Source: JAPOXR01 sp965221935 (GTDB taxonomy: Bacteria; Pseudomonadota; Alphaproteobacteria; Rhodobacterales; Rhodobacteraceae). Taken from it: a stretch of DNA of 64,000 bases. Under the pieces are notes generated by a model, which searched no databases, was not told where the DNA came from, and was given only the letters and a program-made list of their open reading frames with translations. Shown here piece after piece: positions 8,481 to 17,805 of the stretch (its first letter is position 1; every line of letters starts with the position of its first letter). The position numbers were made by a program, and so were the translations under genes. The stretch lies in assembly GCA_965221935.1 (NCBI GenBank), contig CBDCSZ010000046.1:214419-278418 (forward strand), given 5' to 3'.

Positions 8481-9303
8481 GGCCTGTTGACAATCAGGTT
8501 GCGAATCGTGCGGATTTCCGCCACTTTTGTCTCAATGACCGCCGGAACGGCGGCACAGGCAAGATGAGCAGAATGACGAATGAATCCAGACAGAACGGTG
8601 CTGACCGACGCCATGTGGGCGCGGATCGAGCCCATGCTGCCCGGCAAGGCGACCGACCCCGGCGTCACCGCGGCGGACAACCGGCGGTTTCTCGAGGCGG
8701 CGCTTCGGCAACTGGAACAGCGTGTTCAAACGCTTCCGCCGCTGGGCTGTTTCGGGTGTTTTCGAGCGTGTTTTCAACGCGTAGTCGGACGAGTTCGATT
8801 TCGAGTGCGTGTGTGTTGACGGCGCTGTCGTCTCGGCGCACCAGAAAGCGGCGGGCGCAAAAGGGGGACCCGCCGCCAGGGCATCGGCCGTTCCCGGGGA
8901 GGCCTGACCGGCAAGATCGCCGCGGTTGCGGACGCGCTTGGCGATCTTGTGCGGTTGGTGATCCTTCCCGGTCAGGCGCACGACATTGTGGGGACGCCGG
9001 AGCTTCTGGAGGATCTTCCCTTCGAAGCTTTGATCGGGGACAAGGCGTTCGACGCGGACTGGCTGCTCGGGGAACTCCGGAAGCGCGGCGCCGAGGCGGT
9101 GATTCCCGCGAGGAGGAACCGGTTGGATCCTCGGGAACATGACCGTGAGATGTACAAGTGGCGGCACCAGATCGAGAATTTGTTTGCGAAAATCAAGGAG
9201 TTCCGGGCAGTGGCGACCCGTTACGACAAGACGGGCGAGAGCTTTGCGGCGGCGATTCACCTCGTTGCGGGCGTGGTCGCCGCAACCTGATTGTCAACAG
9301 GCC
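8481..9303 (+). mobile_element. IS5-group (IS427-like) insertion sequence
   Basis: The element is 823 bp with perfect 23-bp terminal inverted repeats beginning GGCCTGTTGACAATCAG. It is flanked by CTAG on both sides (8477-8480 and 9304-9307), as expected for this group. It sits directly before the ATG of the dctP remnant. The ribosome binding site for that ATG (GGAGG, 8466-8470) is on the far side, so the insertion split the translation signal from the start codon. The transposase inside is broken. Confidence 0.85.
8580..9290 (+). pseudogene. Broken IS5-group transposase
   Basis: The N-terminus (NPDRTVLTDAMWARIEPMLP) and C-terminus (FEALIGDKAFDADWLL, EHDREMYKWRHQIENLFAKI) match IS5/IS427-type DDE transposases. 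In between, a stretch after LEAALR is missing, the frame changes at GNWNSVFKRFRRW, a stop (TAG) lies near 8780, and a further frame change is needed before GRSRGGLTGKI. The gene cannot make a full transposase. Confidence 0.85.
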
Positions 9304-9307
9304 CTAG

Positions 9308-9463
9308 ATGTCAGCAACCAAAAAACTTGCCGTTGTTGCGACGGCTGCGGGATTGTTGGCCGCGGGTGCGGCGCAGGCCCAAACCACTCTCCGTATCCAG
9401 TCGGCAACGCCGGCAAAGGCAGACGAACACCATATGCTCGCATCCTTATGGACAGCACCCTGA
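9308..9463 (+). pseudogene. TRAP solute-binding protein (DctP) N-terminal remnant
   Basis: 51 codons from ATG 9308 to TGA 9461-9463. They encode a clear signal peptide (MSATKKLAVVATAAGLLAAG, then AAQAQ) and the first strand of a DctP-type periplasmic protein, TTLRIQSATPAKADEHHM. The remainder of the gene, normally more than 300 codons, is gone. The frame runs into the remains of the small permease gene. The start codon abuts the IS5-group element, which removed its ribosome binding site. Confidence 0.8.
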
Positions 9464-11226
9464 TGGCGCCGCAGGCGCCGGCGCGATCGGCCATGCCGAT
9501 CGGGGCGCTGTTTCTGATCCTGCAGGGGATCGCCGAGCTGCTGCGCAGCCTGCACGACATGGGACCGGGCCGGTCACGCATGGTGCTGCGGATGATGCCC
9601 TTGTATCTGGCGCTGCTCGCGGTGGTTTTTGTCGGCGCGTTCTACCCGGATGTGTTGCCGATCGGCGGCTGGTGGGGCGCTTTGGTGGAAGCGTCAGGCG
9701 CCGACTCGATTTCGACCGAACTGATCGGTGTGCTGATGGTCGGGATTATGCTGTTCGCGATATTTGTCGGCTTTCCGATCTCCTTCACATTGATTTTTCT
9801 GGGTTTTGTGTTCGGCGCCTGGGGATTTGGCGCGAAACTGGTGTTTTACCTTCAGACATTCCAGTTCAATTCGGTGATGCTTGAGCAGACGCTCGCCGCC
9901 GTCCCGCTTTTTGTTTTCATGGGAATTCTGATGGAGCAGGCCGGGCTGATGGAATGGCTGTTCAATTCGGTTCAGCTGATGCTCTCGAAAACGCGCGGCG
10001 CCTTGTATCTGGCGGTGCTGTTTGTCTCCACTGTGTTCGCCGCGGCCACCGGCATCGTCGGCGCTTCGGTGACGATTCTCGGTATCATGGCATCGAAAAC
10101 GATGAACCGCGCCGGTTACGACACCAAACTCGCGGCGGGCACAATCACCGCCGGCGGAACCCTTGGAATCCTCATCCCGCCGTCAATCATGCTGGTCGTC
10201 ATGGGCCCGGTTCTGGAAGTGCCGGTGACGGACCTGTTTGCCGCGGCCATCATTCCCGGGATTATGCTGGCGACCATATACGCGGCGTACACCATTATCC
10301 GCTGTCAGCTGGATCCATCCCTGGGACCGGTGCTGCCGGTTGACGAACGGCCGCCAACCTCGCCCTACTACTGGCTTGAATCGGTGCTTGTGATCGTTTC
10401 GCTGGTGGTGCTGGTCGGCCTGATCTTTCTGGCGCTTTCAGGTTCGCTGACCGGGCTGTTCCCGCTCTCGTGGCTGATTCTGCCCGCGGGCTGGGCCGCC
10501 CTCATGTATTTGGGCGCGCGGTGGGTCCGCAAAGCCAAACCGGCCGGGTTCTGGTTTTCCGACCTCTGGATCGAATTCTTTAACGGGCTGGTGCCGCCGG
10601 CGGCGCTCGTGGCCTTCGCTCTCGGCTCAATTCTTTTCGGATGGGCAACGCCGACCGAAGGCGCGGGATGCGGCGCCTTTGGCGCCGTGCTGCTGGCGCT
10701 GTTCTACCGTCGGCTGACATGGACGCGGTTTTACGACGCTCTGATCAAAACCCTCGAAATCACCGTCCTGATCCTGTTCCTGGTCGCGGCATCCAATTTC
10801 TTTGGCGCCGTGTTCTCGCGTTTGGGCACGCCGGCCATGCTGACGGAACTGCTGCTGCAGTGGAACTTGCCGTCGACCTTGGTGCTGATCATCATCATGG
10901 TCTTGATTTTCCTGCTCGGCTGGCCGCTTGAGTGGGTGCCGATCGTGTTGATCATTGAGCCGATCCTGATTCCGGCGCTGGAAGAAATCAACGTCAACCT
11001 CACCTGGTTCGGAATATTGGTGGCGGTGAACCTGCAGACAGCCTGGCTGAGCCCGCCTGTCGCCTTATCGGCGTATTTCCTCAAGGGTGTGGTGCCGAGC
11101 TGGGATTTGGCGGACATTTCCAAAGGGATGCTGCAGTTCATGGTGCTGCAGGTTTTCGGCCTGGCCCTGGTGTTTCTGTTTCCGCAGATCGCCCTTTGGC
11201 TGCCAACGCTGATTTATGGGCAGTAA
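9448..11226 (+). CDS. TRAP transporter large permease (DctM) with residual DctQ C-terminus
   Basis: An open frame of about 592 codons from ATG 9448. The first 45 residues (APARSAMPIGALFLILQGIA) look like the end of a DctQ small permease. From ATG 9580 it is a DctM-type permease of about 12 hydrophobic segments, with TGIVGASVTILGIMASKTM, AGTITAGGTLGILIPPSIML, EWVPIVLIIEPILIPAL and NLQTAWLSPPVALSAYFLKG. TRAP permeases use a cation gradient to import organic acids delivered by DctP. With DctP and most of DctQ deleted it cannot form a normal transporter. Adjacent GMC dehydrogenase and xsc suggest a sulfonate such as isethionate as former substrate. Confidence 0.85.
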   Translation: MDSTLMAPQAPARSAMPIGALFLILQGIAELLRSLHDMGPGRSRMVLRMMPLYLALLAVVFVGAFYPDVLPIGGWWGALVEASGADSISTELIGVLMVGIMLFAIFVGFPISFTLIFLGFVFGAWGFGAKLVFYLQTFQFNSVMLEQTLAAVPLFVFMGILMEQAGLMEWLFNSVQLMLSKTRGALYLAVLFVSTVFAAATGIVGASVTILGIMASKTMNRAGYDTKLAAGTITAGGTLGILIPPSIMLVVMGPVLEVPVTDLFAAAIIPGIMLATIYAAYTIIRCQLDPSLGPVLPVDERPPTSPYYWLESVLVIVSLVVLVGLIFLALSGSLTGLFPLSWLILPAGWAALMYLGARWVRKAKPAGFWFSDLWIEFFNGLVPPAALVAFALGSILFGWATPTEGAGCGAFGAVLLALFYRRLTWTRFYDALIKTLEITVLILFLVAASNFFGAVFSRLGTPAMLTELLLQWNLPSTLVLIIIMVLIFLLGWPLEWVPIVLIIEPILIPALEEINVNLTWFGILVAVNLQTAWLSPPVALSAYFLKGVVPSWDLADISKGMLQFMVLQVFGLALVFLFPQIALWLPTLIYGQ

Positions 11227-11236
11227 GGTCCGGGAA

Positions 11237-12844
11237 ATGGCGGCTGAAGACGTTTTTGACTTTGTGATCGTCGGCGGCGGTTCGGCGGGCTGTGTTCTTG
11301 CCAACCGGCTGAGCGCCGGCGGCAAACGGCGCGTGGCGCTGCTTGAGGCGGGCGGACGCGATGGCAATCCCTGGATCCACATACCGGTGGGCTACTTCCA
11401 GACCATGGCCAACCCATCGGTTGACTGGTGTTTCCAGACGGAACCGGATCCTGGTCTGAACGGGCGCAGCATTGACTGGCCGCGCGGCAAAGTTCTGGGC
11501 GGTTCCTCGTCGATCAATGGTCTGCTCTATGTCCGCGGCCAACCGGAAGACTATGACCGGTGGCGGCAGATGGGCAACACCGGATGGGGGTGGGACGATG
11601 TCTTGCCGCTGTTCCGGAAGGCGGAGAGTTACGACCGCGGAGAGGATGCGTTTCGCGGCAGGTCTGGGCCGCTGGGCGTTTCGGAGAGCCCGAACCGGCG
11701 CCCGGTCTGCGATGCGTGGCTGGAGGCGGCGGTCACCGCAGGATACGCGAAAAACCAAGACTATAACGGCAGCCGGCAGGAAGGCGTCGGGCATTTTCAG
11801 GTGACGACCAGAAATGGCCGCAGGTGCAGCGCGGCGGTTGGATTCCTGCGCCCGGCGAAGGGCCGCGGCAATCTGCGCGTCATCACAAAGGCACTGGCGA
11901 CCCGGATCGTGTTTTCCGGCAACAGGGCAGTCGGCGTGGCATACCGCGACAAGTCCGGCCAAGAACAGCTTGTCAGATCGGCGGCGGAAGTCATTGTCTC
12001 CACAGGCGCGATCGGTTCGCCGCACCTGTTGATGCTGTCGGGCATTGGCGATGGAGAATGGCTGCGCGAATTGGGCATCGAGCCGGTGGCCGACCTGCCC
12101 GGTGTCGGCAAGAATCTGCAGGATCACCTGCAGGCCCGGGTGGTGTACAAAACCACCGAACGCACCATCAACGATGATGCGCGAAACCTCATGCGAATGG
12201 CGTCCATGGCCGCTGAATACGCGCTGTTCCGCACCGGACCAATGACCATGGCGGCAAGTTTCGTTTACGGATTCCTGCGCACCGGCGATCATGTGGCGAC
12301 ACCCGACATCCAGTTCCACATCCAGCCTTGGTCCGCCGAAAGCATCGCCAAAGGCGTGGACAGGTTTTCAGCCTTTACGACGTCGGTCTGTCAGCTGCGG
12401 CCCGAGAGCCGCGGCGAAATCGGAATTGTGTCGGCTGACCCGCGGCGCCGCCCGGCGATCAAGCCAAATTACCTTGCCGCGGAAACGGACCGCCGGACCA
12501 TCGTCGAAGGCGTGAAGATCGCGCGGCGGATCTGTGCCAAGGATCCGGTGGCTCGGATGATCACCTCCGAACACCAGCCCGGCCCTGAGGTTTCGGCGGA
12601 TGACGAAATCCTTGAGTGGATCAGGAACACGGCAACGACGATCTACCACCCGACGGGCACCTGCAAAATGGGAATGGGGCTGGGCGCAGTGGTTGACGAG
12701 CGGCTGCGCGTGCGCAGAGTCGACGGGCTGCGGGTGGCGGACTGTTCGATCATGCCGGAAATTGTGTCCGGAAACACCAATGCGGCGGCCATCATGATAG
12801 GCGAAAAGGCCAGCGAAATGATCATCGCCGACTCCATACAGTGA
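11237..12844 (+). CDS. GMC-family flavin dehydrogenase, isethionate (IseJ-like) or choline dehydrogenase-like
   Basis: A protein of about 535 residues starting MAAEDVFDFVIVGGGSAGCV, a FAD-binding turn. GMC signatures follow: PRGKVLGGSSSINGLLYVRG, then STGAIGSPHLLMLSGIG. YHPTGTCKMG holds the probable active-site His, and the C-terminal VSGNTNAAAIMIGEKASEMI closes the FAD site. GMC enzymes oxidise alcohols to aldehydes. xsc 27 bp downstream consumes sulfoacetaldehyde, the product of isethionate oxidation, so isethionate dehydrogenase is the best guess. An ATG at 11216 inside the dctM end is also in frame; 11237 is preferred for its upstream purine-rich sequence. The gene looks intact. Confidence 0.85.
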   Translation: MAAEDVFDFVIVGGGSAGCVLANRLSAGGKRRVALLEAGGRDGNPWIHIPVGYFQTMANPSVDWCFQTEPDPGLNGRSIDWPRGKVLGGSSSINGLLYVRGQPEDYDRWRQMGNTGWGWDDVLPLFRKAESYDRGEDAFRGRSGPLGVSESPNRRPVCDAWLEAAVTAGYAKNQDYNGSRQEGVGHFQVTTRNGRRCSAAVGFLRPAKGRGNLRVITKALATRIVFSGNRAVGVAYRDKSGQEQLVRSAAEVIVSTGAIGSPHLLMLSGIGDGEWLRELGIEPVADLPGVGKNLQDHLQARVVYKTTERTINDDARNLMRMASMAAEYALFRTGPMTMAASFVYGFLRTGDHVATPDIQFHIQPWSAESIAKGVDRFSAFTTSVCQLRPESRGEIGIVSADPRRRPAIKPNYLAAETDRRTIVEGVKIARRICAKDPVARMITSEHQPGPEVSADDEILEWIRNTATTIYHPTGTCKMGMGLGAVVDERLRVRRVDGLRVADCSIMPEIVSGNTNAAAIMIGEKASEMIIADSIQ

Positions 12845-12871
12845 AATAAGATCAAAAAAAGGAATGGCGCC

Positions 12872-14653
12872 ATGAAAATGTCGACGGAAGAAGCGTTCGT
12901 GAAGGTCCTGCAGATGCATGGAATCGAACACGCGTTCGGGATCATCGGTTCGGCGATGATGCCCGTTTCGGACCTGTTTCCGGCGGCCGGCATCGCTTTC
13001 TGGGACTGCGCCCACGAGTGCAATGCCGGCATGAGCGCCGACGGCTACACGAGGGCGACCGGCAAAATGTCGATGATGATCGCCCAGAACGGGCCGGGCA
13101 TCACCAACTTCGTGACGCCGGTGAAGACAGCCTATTGGAACCATTCGCCGCTGCTTCTGGTCACGCCGCAGGCGGCGAACAAGACCATTGGCCAGGGCGG
13201 TTTCCAGGAAATCGAACAGATGAAGCTGTTCGAAGACATGGTCTGCTACCAGGAGGAAGTGCGGGACCCTTCGCGCATGGCGGAAGTGCTGAATCGGGTG
13301 ATTGAAAAAGCATGGCGCGGCTGTGCGCCGGCGCAGATCAACGTGCCGCGCGATCTATGGACACAGGTGATCGATATCGAACTGCCGCAGATCGTCAGAC
13401 TCGAACGCCCGCGGGGCGGACAAAAGGCGATTGAGGAGGCGGCGCGGCTGCTGTCGGATGCGGCATTCCCGGTGATCCTGAACGGAGCCGGCGTCGTGAT
13501 CGGCGATGCGATACCGGCCTCTGCCGCGCTGGCGGAGCGGCTTGATGCCCCGGTTTGCTGCGGCTACCAGCACAACGATGCGTTTCCGGGTTCGCACCGT
13601 CTGTCTGTCGGTCCGCTGGGCTACAACGGTTCGAAGGCGGCGATGGAACTGATTGCAAAGGCGGATGTTGTGCTGGCTCTCGGCACCCGCCTGAACCCGT
13701 TTTCGACGCTTCCCGGCTACGGTATCGACTACTGGCCGCAAGACGGCAGGATCATTCAGGTGGACGTGAACTCCGACCGGATCGGTCTGACCAAGAAGAT
13801 CGACGTCGGAATCCAAGGTGACGCGCGCGAAGTCGCCGAACAGCTGCTTGCCGCCCTGTCAGACACGGCCGGCGACGAAGGCCGCCGCGAACGGCGCGAG
13901 ACAATCGCGGCGACAAAGTCGCGCTGGCTGCAGCTGCTGGCATCAATGGACCATGAAGACGACGATCCGGGGACCACCTGGAACCGGCGGGCGCGAGACC
14001 GCGAACCTGACCGGATGAGCCCGCGCATGGCATGGCGCGCCATTCAGGCCGCCTTGCCCGCAGAAGCGATCATTTCTTCGGACATTGGCAACAACTGCGC
14101 GATCGGCAACGCCTATCCCATCTTCGAGGCCGGCCGAAAATATCTCGCGCCCGGTCTGTTCGGCCCCTGCGGCTACGGGTTGCCCTCAATTGTCGGGGCC
14201 AAGATCGGATGCCCGGACACACCGGTCGTCGGGTTTGCCGGGGACGGGGCATTCGGAATTTCCATGAACGAAATGACGGCGATAGGGCGGGATGAATGGC
14301 CGCCGATCACCATGATCGTGTTCAGAAATTTTCAGTGGGGAGCGGAAAAACGCAACACAACGCTGTGGTATGACGACAATTTCGTCGGCACGGAACTGAA
14401 TGTGCGGGTGAATTTTGCCGCTATCGCTGAGGCCTGCGGACTGAAAGGCGTCCAGGTGCGGACAATGGCGGAGCTGACTGAAACTCTGCGGTCAGCGGTT
14501 GACGAGCAGATGAACCATAATGTCACGACTTTTATCGAAGTGCTCCTGAATCAGGAACTTGGCGAGCCGTTCAGGCGCGATGCGATGAAGGCGCCGCATC
14601 CCGTGGCCGGAATCGACGGGGCCGGGATGCGACAGCAGCTGACGCCCGCCTGA
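12872..14653 (+). CDS. xsc: Sulfoacetaldehyde acetyltransferase
   Basis: A thiamine-diphosphate enzyme of 593 residues. The N-terminus has IEHAFGIIGSAMMPVSDLFP and CAHECNAGMSADGYTRATGK, specific to Xsc rather than acetolactate synthase. The ThDP motif GDGAFGISMNEMTAIGRDEW ends in NFQWGAEKRN. Xsc converts sulfoacetaldehyde and phosphate to acetyl phosphate and sulfite, the central step of taurine and isethionate breakdown. The pta remnant follows 12 bp later, and the GMC dehydrogenase precedes it. The frame is complete, so this step may be intact while the next gene is broken. Confidence 0.92.
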   Translation: MKMSTEEAFVKVLQMHGIEHAFGIIGSAMMPVSDLFPAAGIAFWDCAHECNAGMSADGYTRATGKMSMMIAQNGPGITNFVTPVKTAYWNHSPLLLVTPQAANKTIGQGGFQEIEQMKLFEDMVCYQEEVRDPSRMAEVLNRVIEKAWRGCAPAQINVPRDLWTQVIDIELPQIVRLERPRGGQKAIEEAARLLSDAAFPVILNGAGVVIGDAIPASAALAERLDAPVCCGYQHNDAFPGSHRLSVGPLGYNGSKAAMELIAKADVVLALGTRLNPFSTLPGYGIDYWPQDGRIIQVDVNSDRIGLTKKIDVGIQGDAREVAEQLLAALSDTAGDEGRRERRETIAATKSRWLQLLASMDHEDDDPGTTWNRRARDREPDRMSPRMAWRAIQAALPAEAIISSDIGNNCAIGNAYPIFEAGRKYLAPGLFGPCGYGLPSIVGAKIGCPDTPVVGFAGDGAFGISMNEMTAIGRDEWPPITMIVFRNFQWGAEKRNTTLWYDDNFVGTELNVRVNFAAIAEACGLKGVQVRTMAELTETLRSAVDEQMNHNVTTFIEVLLNQELGEPFRRDAMKAPHPVAGIDGAGMRQQLTPA

Positions 14654-14665
14654 CAGCGACCCGAG

Positions 14666-15677
14666 ATGGCGTTCATCGACCGTCTTCTTGAGAGAGCTGC
14701 CGGCGCGCCGAAACGGATTGTACTGGCGGAAGGGGAGGACGGAAGAGTCCTGGATGCCGCGGTCAGGGCGGCCAAAGCCGGGATTGCGGAACTGACGCTG
14801 CTTGGCGACCGGCGATTCATCGAACAAAATCTGTCCGAACGCCGGGCTGAAGGCGCCGCCGCCAGTGTCGATCCGCGCGCCGACAGCCGCGCCGAAGACT
14901 ATGCCAGAGCTTACCGCGATCTTCGCGGCGAGAGGATCGGCGGCCTCTGCGAAGCCCGCGCGGCAATGCGGGACCCGCTTGGGTTCGCCGCGATGATGGT
15001 GCGGCAAGGTGACGCCGACGGCACAATCGCCGGCGCAGTCAACACAACCGCGGACACCATCCGCGCCGCCCTCAGAATCATCGGCAAAGCGCCGGGCGCG
15101 CGCCTGGTGTCATCGTTTTTTCTATTGGTTTCGGAAACCGGCTCCGCACCGCTGGACCATGTGACGGTTTTTGCCGACTGCGCGCTGGTTGTTGCGCCGG
15201 ATGCGCATGAGCTGGCGGACATTGCCGTCAACACCGCGCTGTCGGCCAGAGTCTTTCTGGACCGCGAGCCGCGGGTGGCCATGCCGTCGTTTTCCACCGC
15301 CGGCAGCGCTGAGCATCCACGCGCCCTCCCTCGTGCGCCAAGCCACCGAAATCGTGCGCCGGCAATGCCCGGGACTGTCGGTGGAAGGCGAAATGCAGTT
15401 CGATTCCGCGGTTGATGCCGCCATACGGGCGAGGAAGGCTCCGGACAGCCGCCTGAAGGACGCCGCAAATGTGTTTGTGTTTCCCAATCTTGACGCGGCG
15501 AACATCGGCTACAAAATCGCCGAAAGAGTGGGCGGCATGACGGCGGTCGGCCCGATCCTTCAGGGTCTTGCAAAGCCCGCGAACGACCTTTCCCGCGGCT
15601 GCTCGGCTGATGACATCCTGGCGCTGATCGCGATCACATCCGTTCAGGCGTCATTGGAGGATTTCGGCAGGGCGTAA
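14666..15677 (+). pseudogene. pta: Phosphate acetyltransferase, frameshifted
   Basis: Two overlapping frames together make a short Pta of about 335 residues, the type normally found next to xsc. The first frame (from ATG 14666) has APKRIVLAEGEDGRVLDAAV, RDPLGFAAMMVRQGDADGTI and MPSFSTAGSAEH, then loses homology. The second resumes with APSLVRQATEIVRRQCPGLS and ends NIGYKIAERVGGMTAVGPIL, then QGLAKPANDLSRGC. The shift lies near 15318-15335, with no homopolymer. Pta would turn acetyl phosphate from Xsc into acetyl-CoA. Either the gene is dead or this is a base-call error. Confidence 0.85.
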
Positions 15678-15724
15678 ACCGGCGCCTTATGACGGCGGTT
15701 TCGGGACGGCCGGCGTCTGCGGCT

Positions 15725-16186
15725 TCAGTCGTTTGACCGCGCCTTATACCTGGCCCGTTCCGAATTGACGCTTTGAGCACTGCCCTCAATGACAATGTCG
15801 CGGTCGTCTCCGGTAAAAGAGAATTTTGTGGCGATGCCGGTCGCGATGGTCCTTGCGCCCCAGCGGATCAGGGCTCTGCGGACGGCTGGCGCCAAAAGAG
15901 CAAGACCGGCGGCATCGGTGAAGAATCCGGGAGTTAGCAGCAACAGCCCGGCAGAGATCACAAGAAACCCGTGCAGGATCGTCTCTGACGGGTCGGAGCC
16001 GCTGCGGGCCGCATGTTTGAGATCGTTGAAGATCTGCAGGCCCTGACTCCGCATGAGCCAGGCGCCTGCCAGGGCCGTCAGGGCGACGATGGCGAGGGTC
16101 GCGACCAGGCCGATGGCGCCGCCCAGCTCAACAAACAGCGCAATTTCGATCAGCGGCACGATAAGGAGCAACAGAAACAGTCGCAT
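15725..16186 (-). CDS. fxsA: FxsA-family membrane protein
   Basis: A protein of about 153 residues from ATG 16186: MRLFLLLLIVPLIEIALFVE, GGAIGLVATLAIVALTALAG, the conserved RSQG, then GFLVISAGLLLLTPGFFTDA. These are the three to four membrane segments and the LLLTPGFFTD motif of FxsA, a cytoplasmic membrane protein that eases exclusion of phage T7 in E. coli. A start 14 codons upstream is possible but lacks the usual N-terminus. fxsA divergent from a Tim44-like gene and near secB is common in alphaproteobacteria. Confidence 0.85.
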   Translation of the reverse strand: MRLFLLLLIVPLIEIALFVELGGAIGLVATLAIVALTALAGAWLMRSQGLQIFNDLKHAARSGSDPSETILHGFLVISAGLLLLTPGFFTDAAGLALLAPAVRRALIRWGARTIATGIATKFSFTGDDRDIVIEGSAQSVNSERARYKARSND

Positions 16187-16296
16187 ACGTATATCCTCGA
16201 TCCAGATGGGCGGCAGATCTGGACTCAATGTGTTTGAACCCCTACATATGCACCGCTATTCCGAAATGTAAGGTCGCCGCGGAGCAGGAGTCACAA

Positions 16297-16953
16297 ATGG
16301 GCAATTCGTTCTTGCAGCTGATAGCACTCGCTGCCGTCGCGATTTTCTTGATCTTCAAGCTTCGCAATAAGCTCGGAACCAGAGACGGCTTTGAAAAGCC
16401 GCGGGATCCGAATCCCCAATCCGGCGGATTCCAGTTCCCCGAAACAGAGGCCGAAGCTCCGGTCGTTGACCGGGAGATCAGCAAATATGTGGATGCCGAG
16501 TCGGAGTCGGCCAAGGCGCTGGCGGCCATCAAACAAGCCGGCGGCGGCTTCATGATCGCGGATTTTGTGGAAGGCGCCATCGCGGCGTATGAGATGATCC
16601 TGCTGGCGTACGCAAACGGCAAGCTTGCAGAAATCGAGCCGTACGTTTCCGATGAAGTCTATGAATCATTTGAAAAAATCGTTTCGGAACGGGAAACAGA
16701 CGGGCTGACGCATGTAACCCGGTTTGTCGGACTGCGGGAATCCGGCATACGCAGCGCCACATTTGACGAGCCGCACGACGCGGAAATCACCATGGAATTC
16801 ACCGCCGAGCTGATTTCATTTGTCACCGACGGAGAAGGGGAGATCGTCAATGGAGACGATCGGACCGTGCGCCGGCAGAAGGATGTGTGGACGTTTGCCC
16901 GCAGCATGAAAAGCTCCGACCCGAACTGGATGCTGGTCGCCACAGACGAGTAG
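16297..16953 (+). CDS. Tim44-like (TimA) membrane-anchored protein
   Basis: A protein of about 218 residues beginning MGNSFLQLIALAAVAIFLIF, one N-terminal membrane anchor, then a charged linker and a Tim44-like domain (FVEGAIAAYEMILLAYANGK, YEIVSERETDG-like region, WTFARSMKSSDPNWMLVATD). Bacterial relatives of mitochondrial Tim44 are found in alphaproteobacteria beside fxsA and secB. Their role is thought to concern the inner membrane. The start codon is chosen because the anchor follows it directly. Confidence 0.8.
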   Translation: MGNSFLQLIALAAVAIFLIFKLRNKLGTRDGFEKPRDPNPQSGGFQFPETEAEAPVVDREISKYVDAESESAKALAAIKQAGGGFMIADFVEGAIAAYEMILLAYANGKLAEIEPYVSDEVYESFEKIVSERETDGLTHVTRFVGLRESGIRSATFDEPHDAEITMEFTAELISFVTDGEGEIVNGDDRTVRRQKDVWTFARSMKSSDPNWMLVATDE

Positions 16954-16998
16954 GAGACCGGCGGCATCCGCACGGGTCAGCGCAGCGGATGGCTGGCC

Positions 16999-17676
16999 AT
17001 GCAACACGGATTCAAGGGCAGGGATGTCAGCGCGGACGAACTCCGTGACTGGCTGAACCACGTCGGAGACCCGCCCCAGGCAAAGCGAAAGCAGCCAAAA
17101 AAAAGGGCCCGGGCTGAAACCACCGGCGTCAGCCCGGTCCGGCGGCAGCTGGCGCCTCAGGAAATCGGAGACTGGAATGCCTGGCTGAGCACCGGTTCCC
17201 TGCCGGACATTGAAGGCGCGGAAACCCCCAAAAAGGGCGCGCCGGCAAAAAAGACTGTTGCAGCCGCAAGGCTGGACGGGCGCAGCCAACAGCCGCCAAG
17301 CGACAATTGGGCGATTGACAGAAAACTGCAGCGGCGTCTGCGGTCAGGACAGGTCGAGCCGGAACGCAAAATCGATTTGCACGGGATGACACGGGCGGAG
17401 GCGGAGCGCGCGCTGGGGCGGTTTTTCGCCGCCGCGCTGGGGGCCCATTGCCGCCTGACACTGGTTGTGACCGGCAAGGGTCTCCGGTCGTCCACCGAGG
17501 GAAGGTGGTCCAGCAGCGGGGTGCTCAAAGCCCTGCTTCCGATTTGGCTGAAAACAGGCCCTGTTTCCCGATCTGTGCAGCATTTTTGCGAAGCGCATGT
17601 CAGCCATGGCGGATCCGGCGCCTACTATGTGTTGCTGCGGCGCAGGAAGAAAGCGGCTTCCATCGCAAAAACGTGA
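16999..17676 (+). CDS. Smr-domain protein
   Basis: A protein of 225 residues. The N-terminal half is basic and disordered-looking. From about residue 128 the Smr domain begins: KIDLHGMTRAEAERALGRFF, then LTLVVTGKGL and later HGGSGAYYVLLRR. Smr domains act as DNA or RNA nicking endonucleases. A membrane-bound lytic transglycosylase gene often lies between the Tim44-like gene and this one in alphaproteobacteria; here the gap is only 45 bp, so that gene is absent. Confidence 0.85.
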   Translation: MQHGFKGRDVSADELRDWLNHVGDPPQAKRKQPKKRARAETTGVSPVRRQLAPQEIGDWNAWLSTGSLPDIEGAETPKKGAPAKKTVAAARLDGRSQQPPSDNWAIDRKLQRRLRSGQVEPERKIDLHGMTRAEAERALGRFFAAALGAHCRLTLVVTGKGLRSSTEGRWSSSGVLKALLPIWLKTGPVSRSVQHFCEAHVSHGGSGAYYVLLRRRKKAASIAKT

Positions 17677-17805
17677 AGTCTCGGCGGGCTGAGTCTGCCG
17701 CAAACCGCCCGCCCGCATCTGGCATCACGGCCTGCCGCTGCATGAGCATCAGTAACACACATCCATTGTTGGGCAGGCGCCGACAATGCCGGAATACGGC
17801 TGCAC

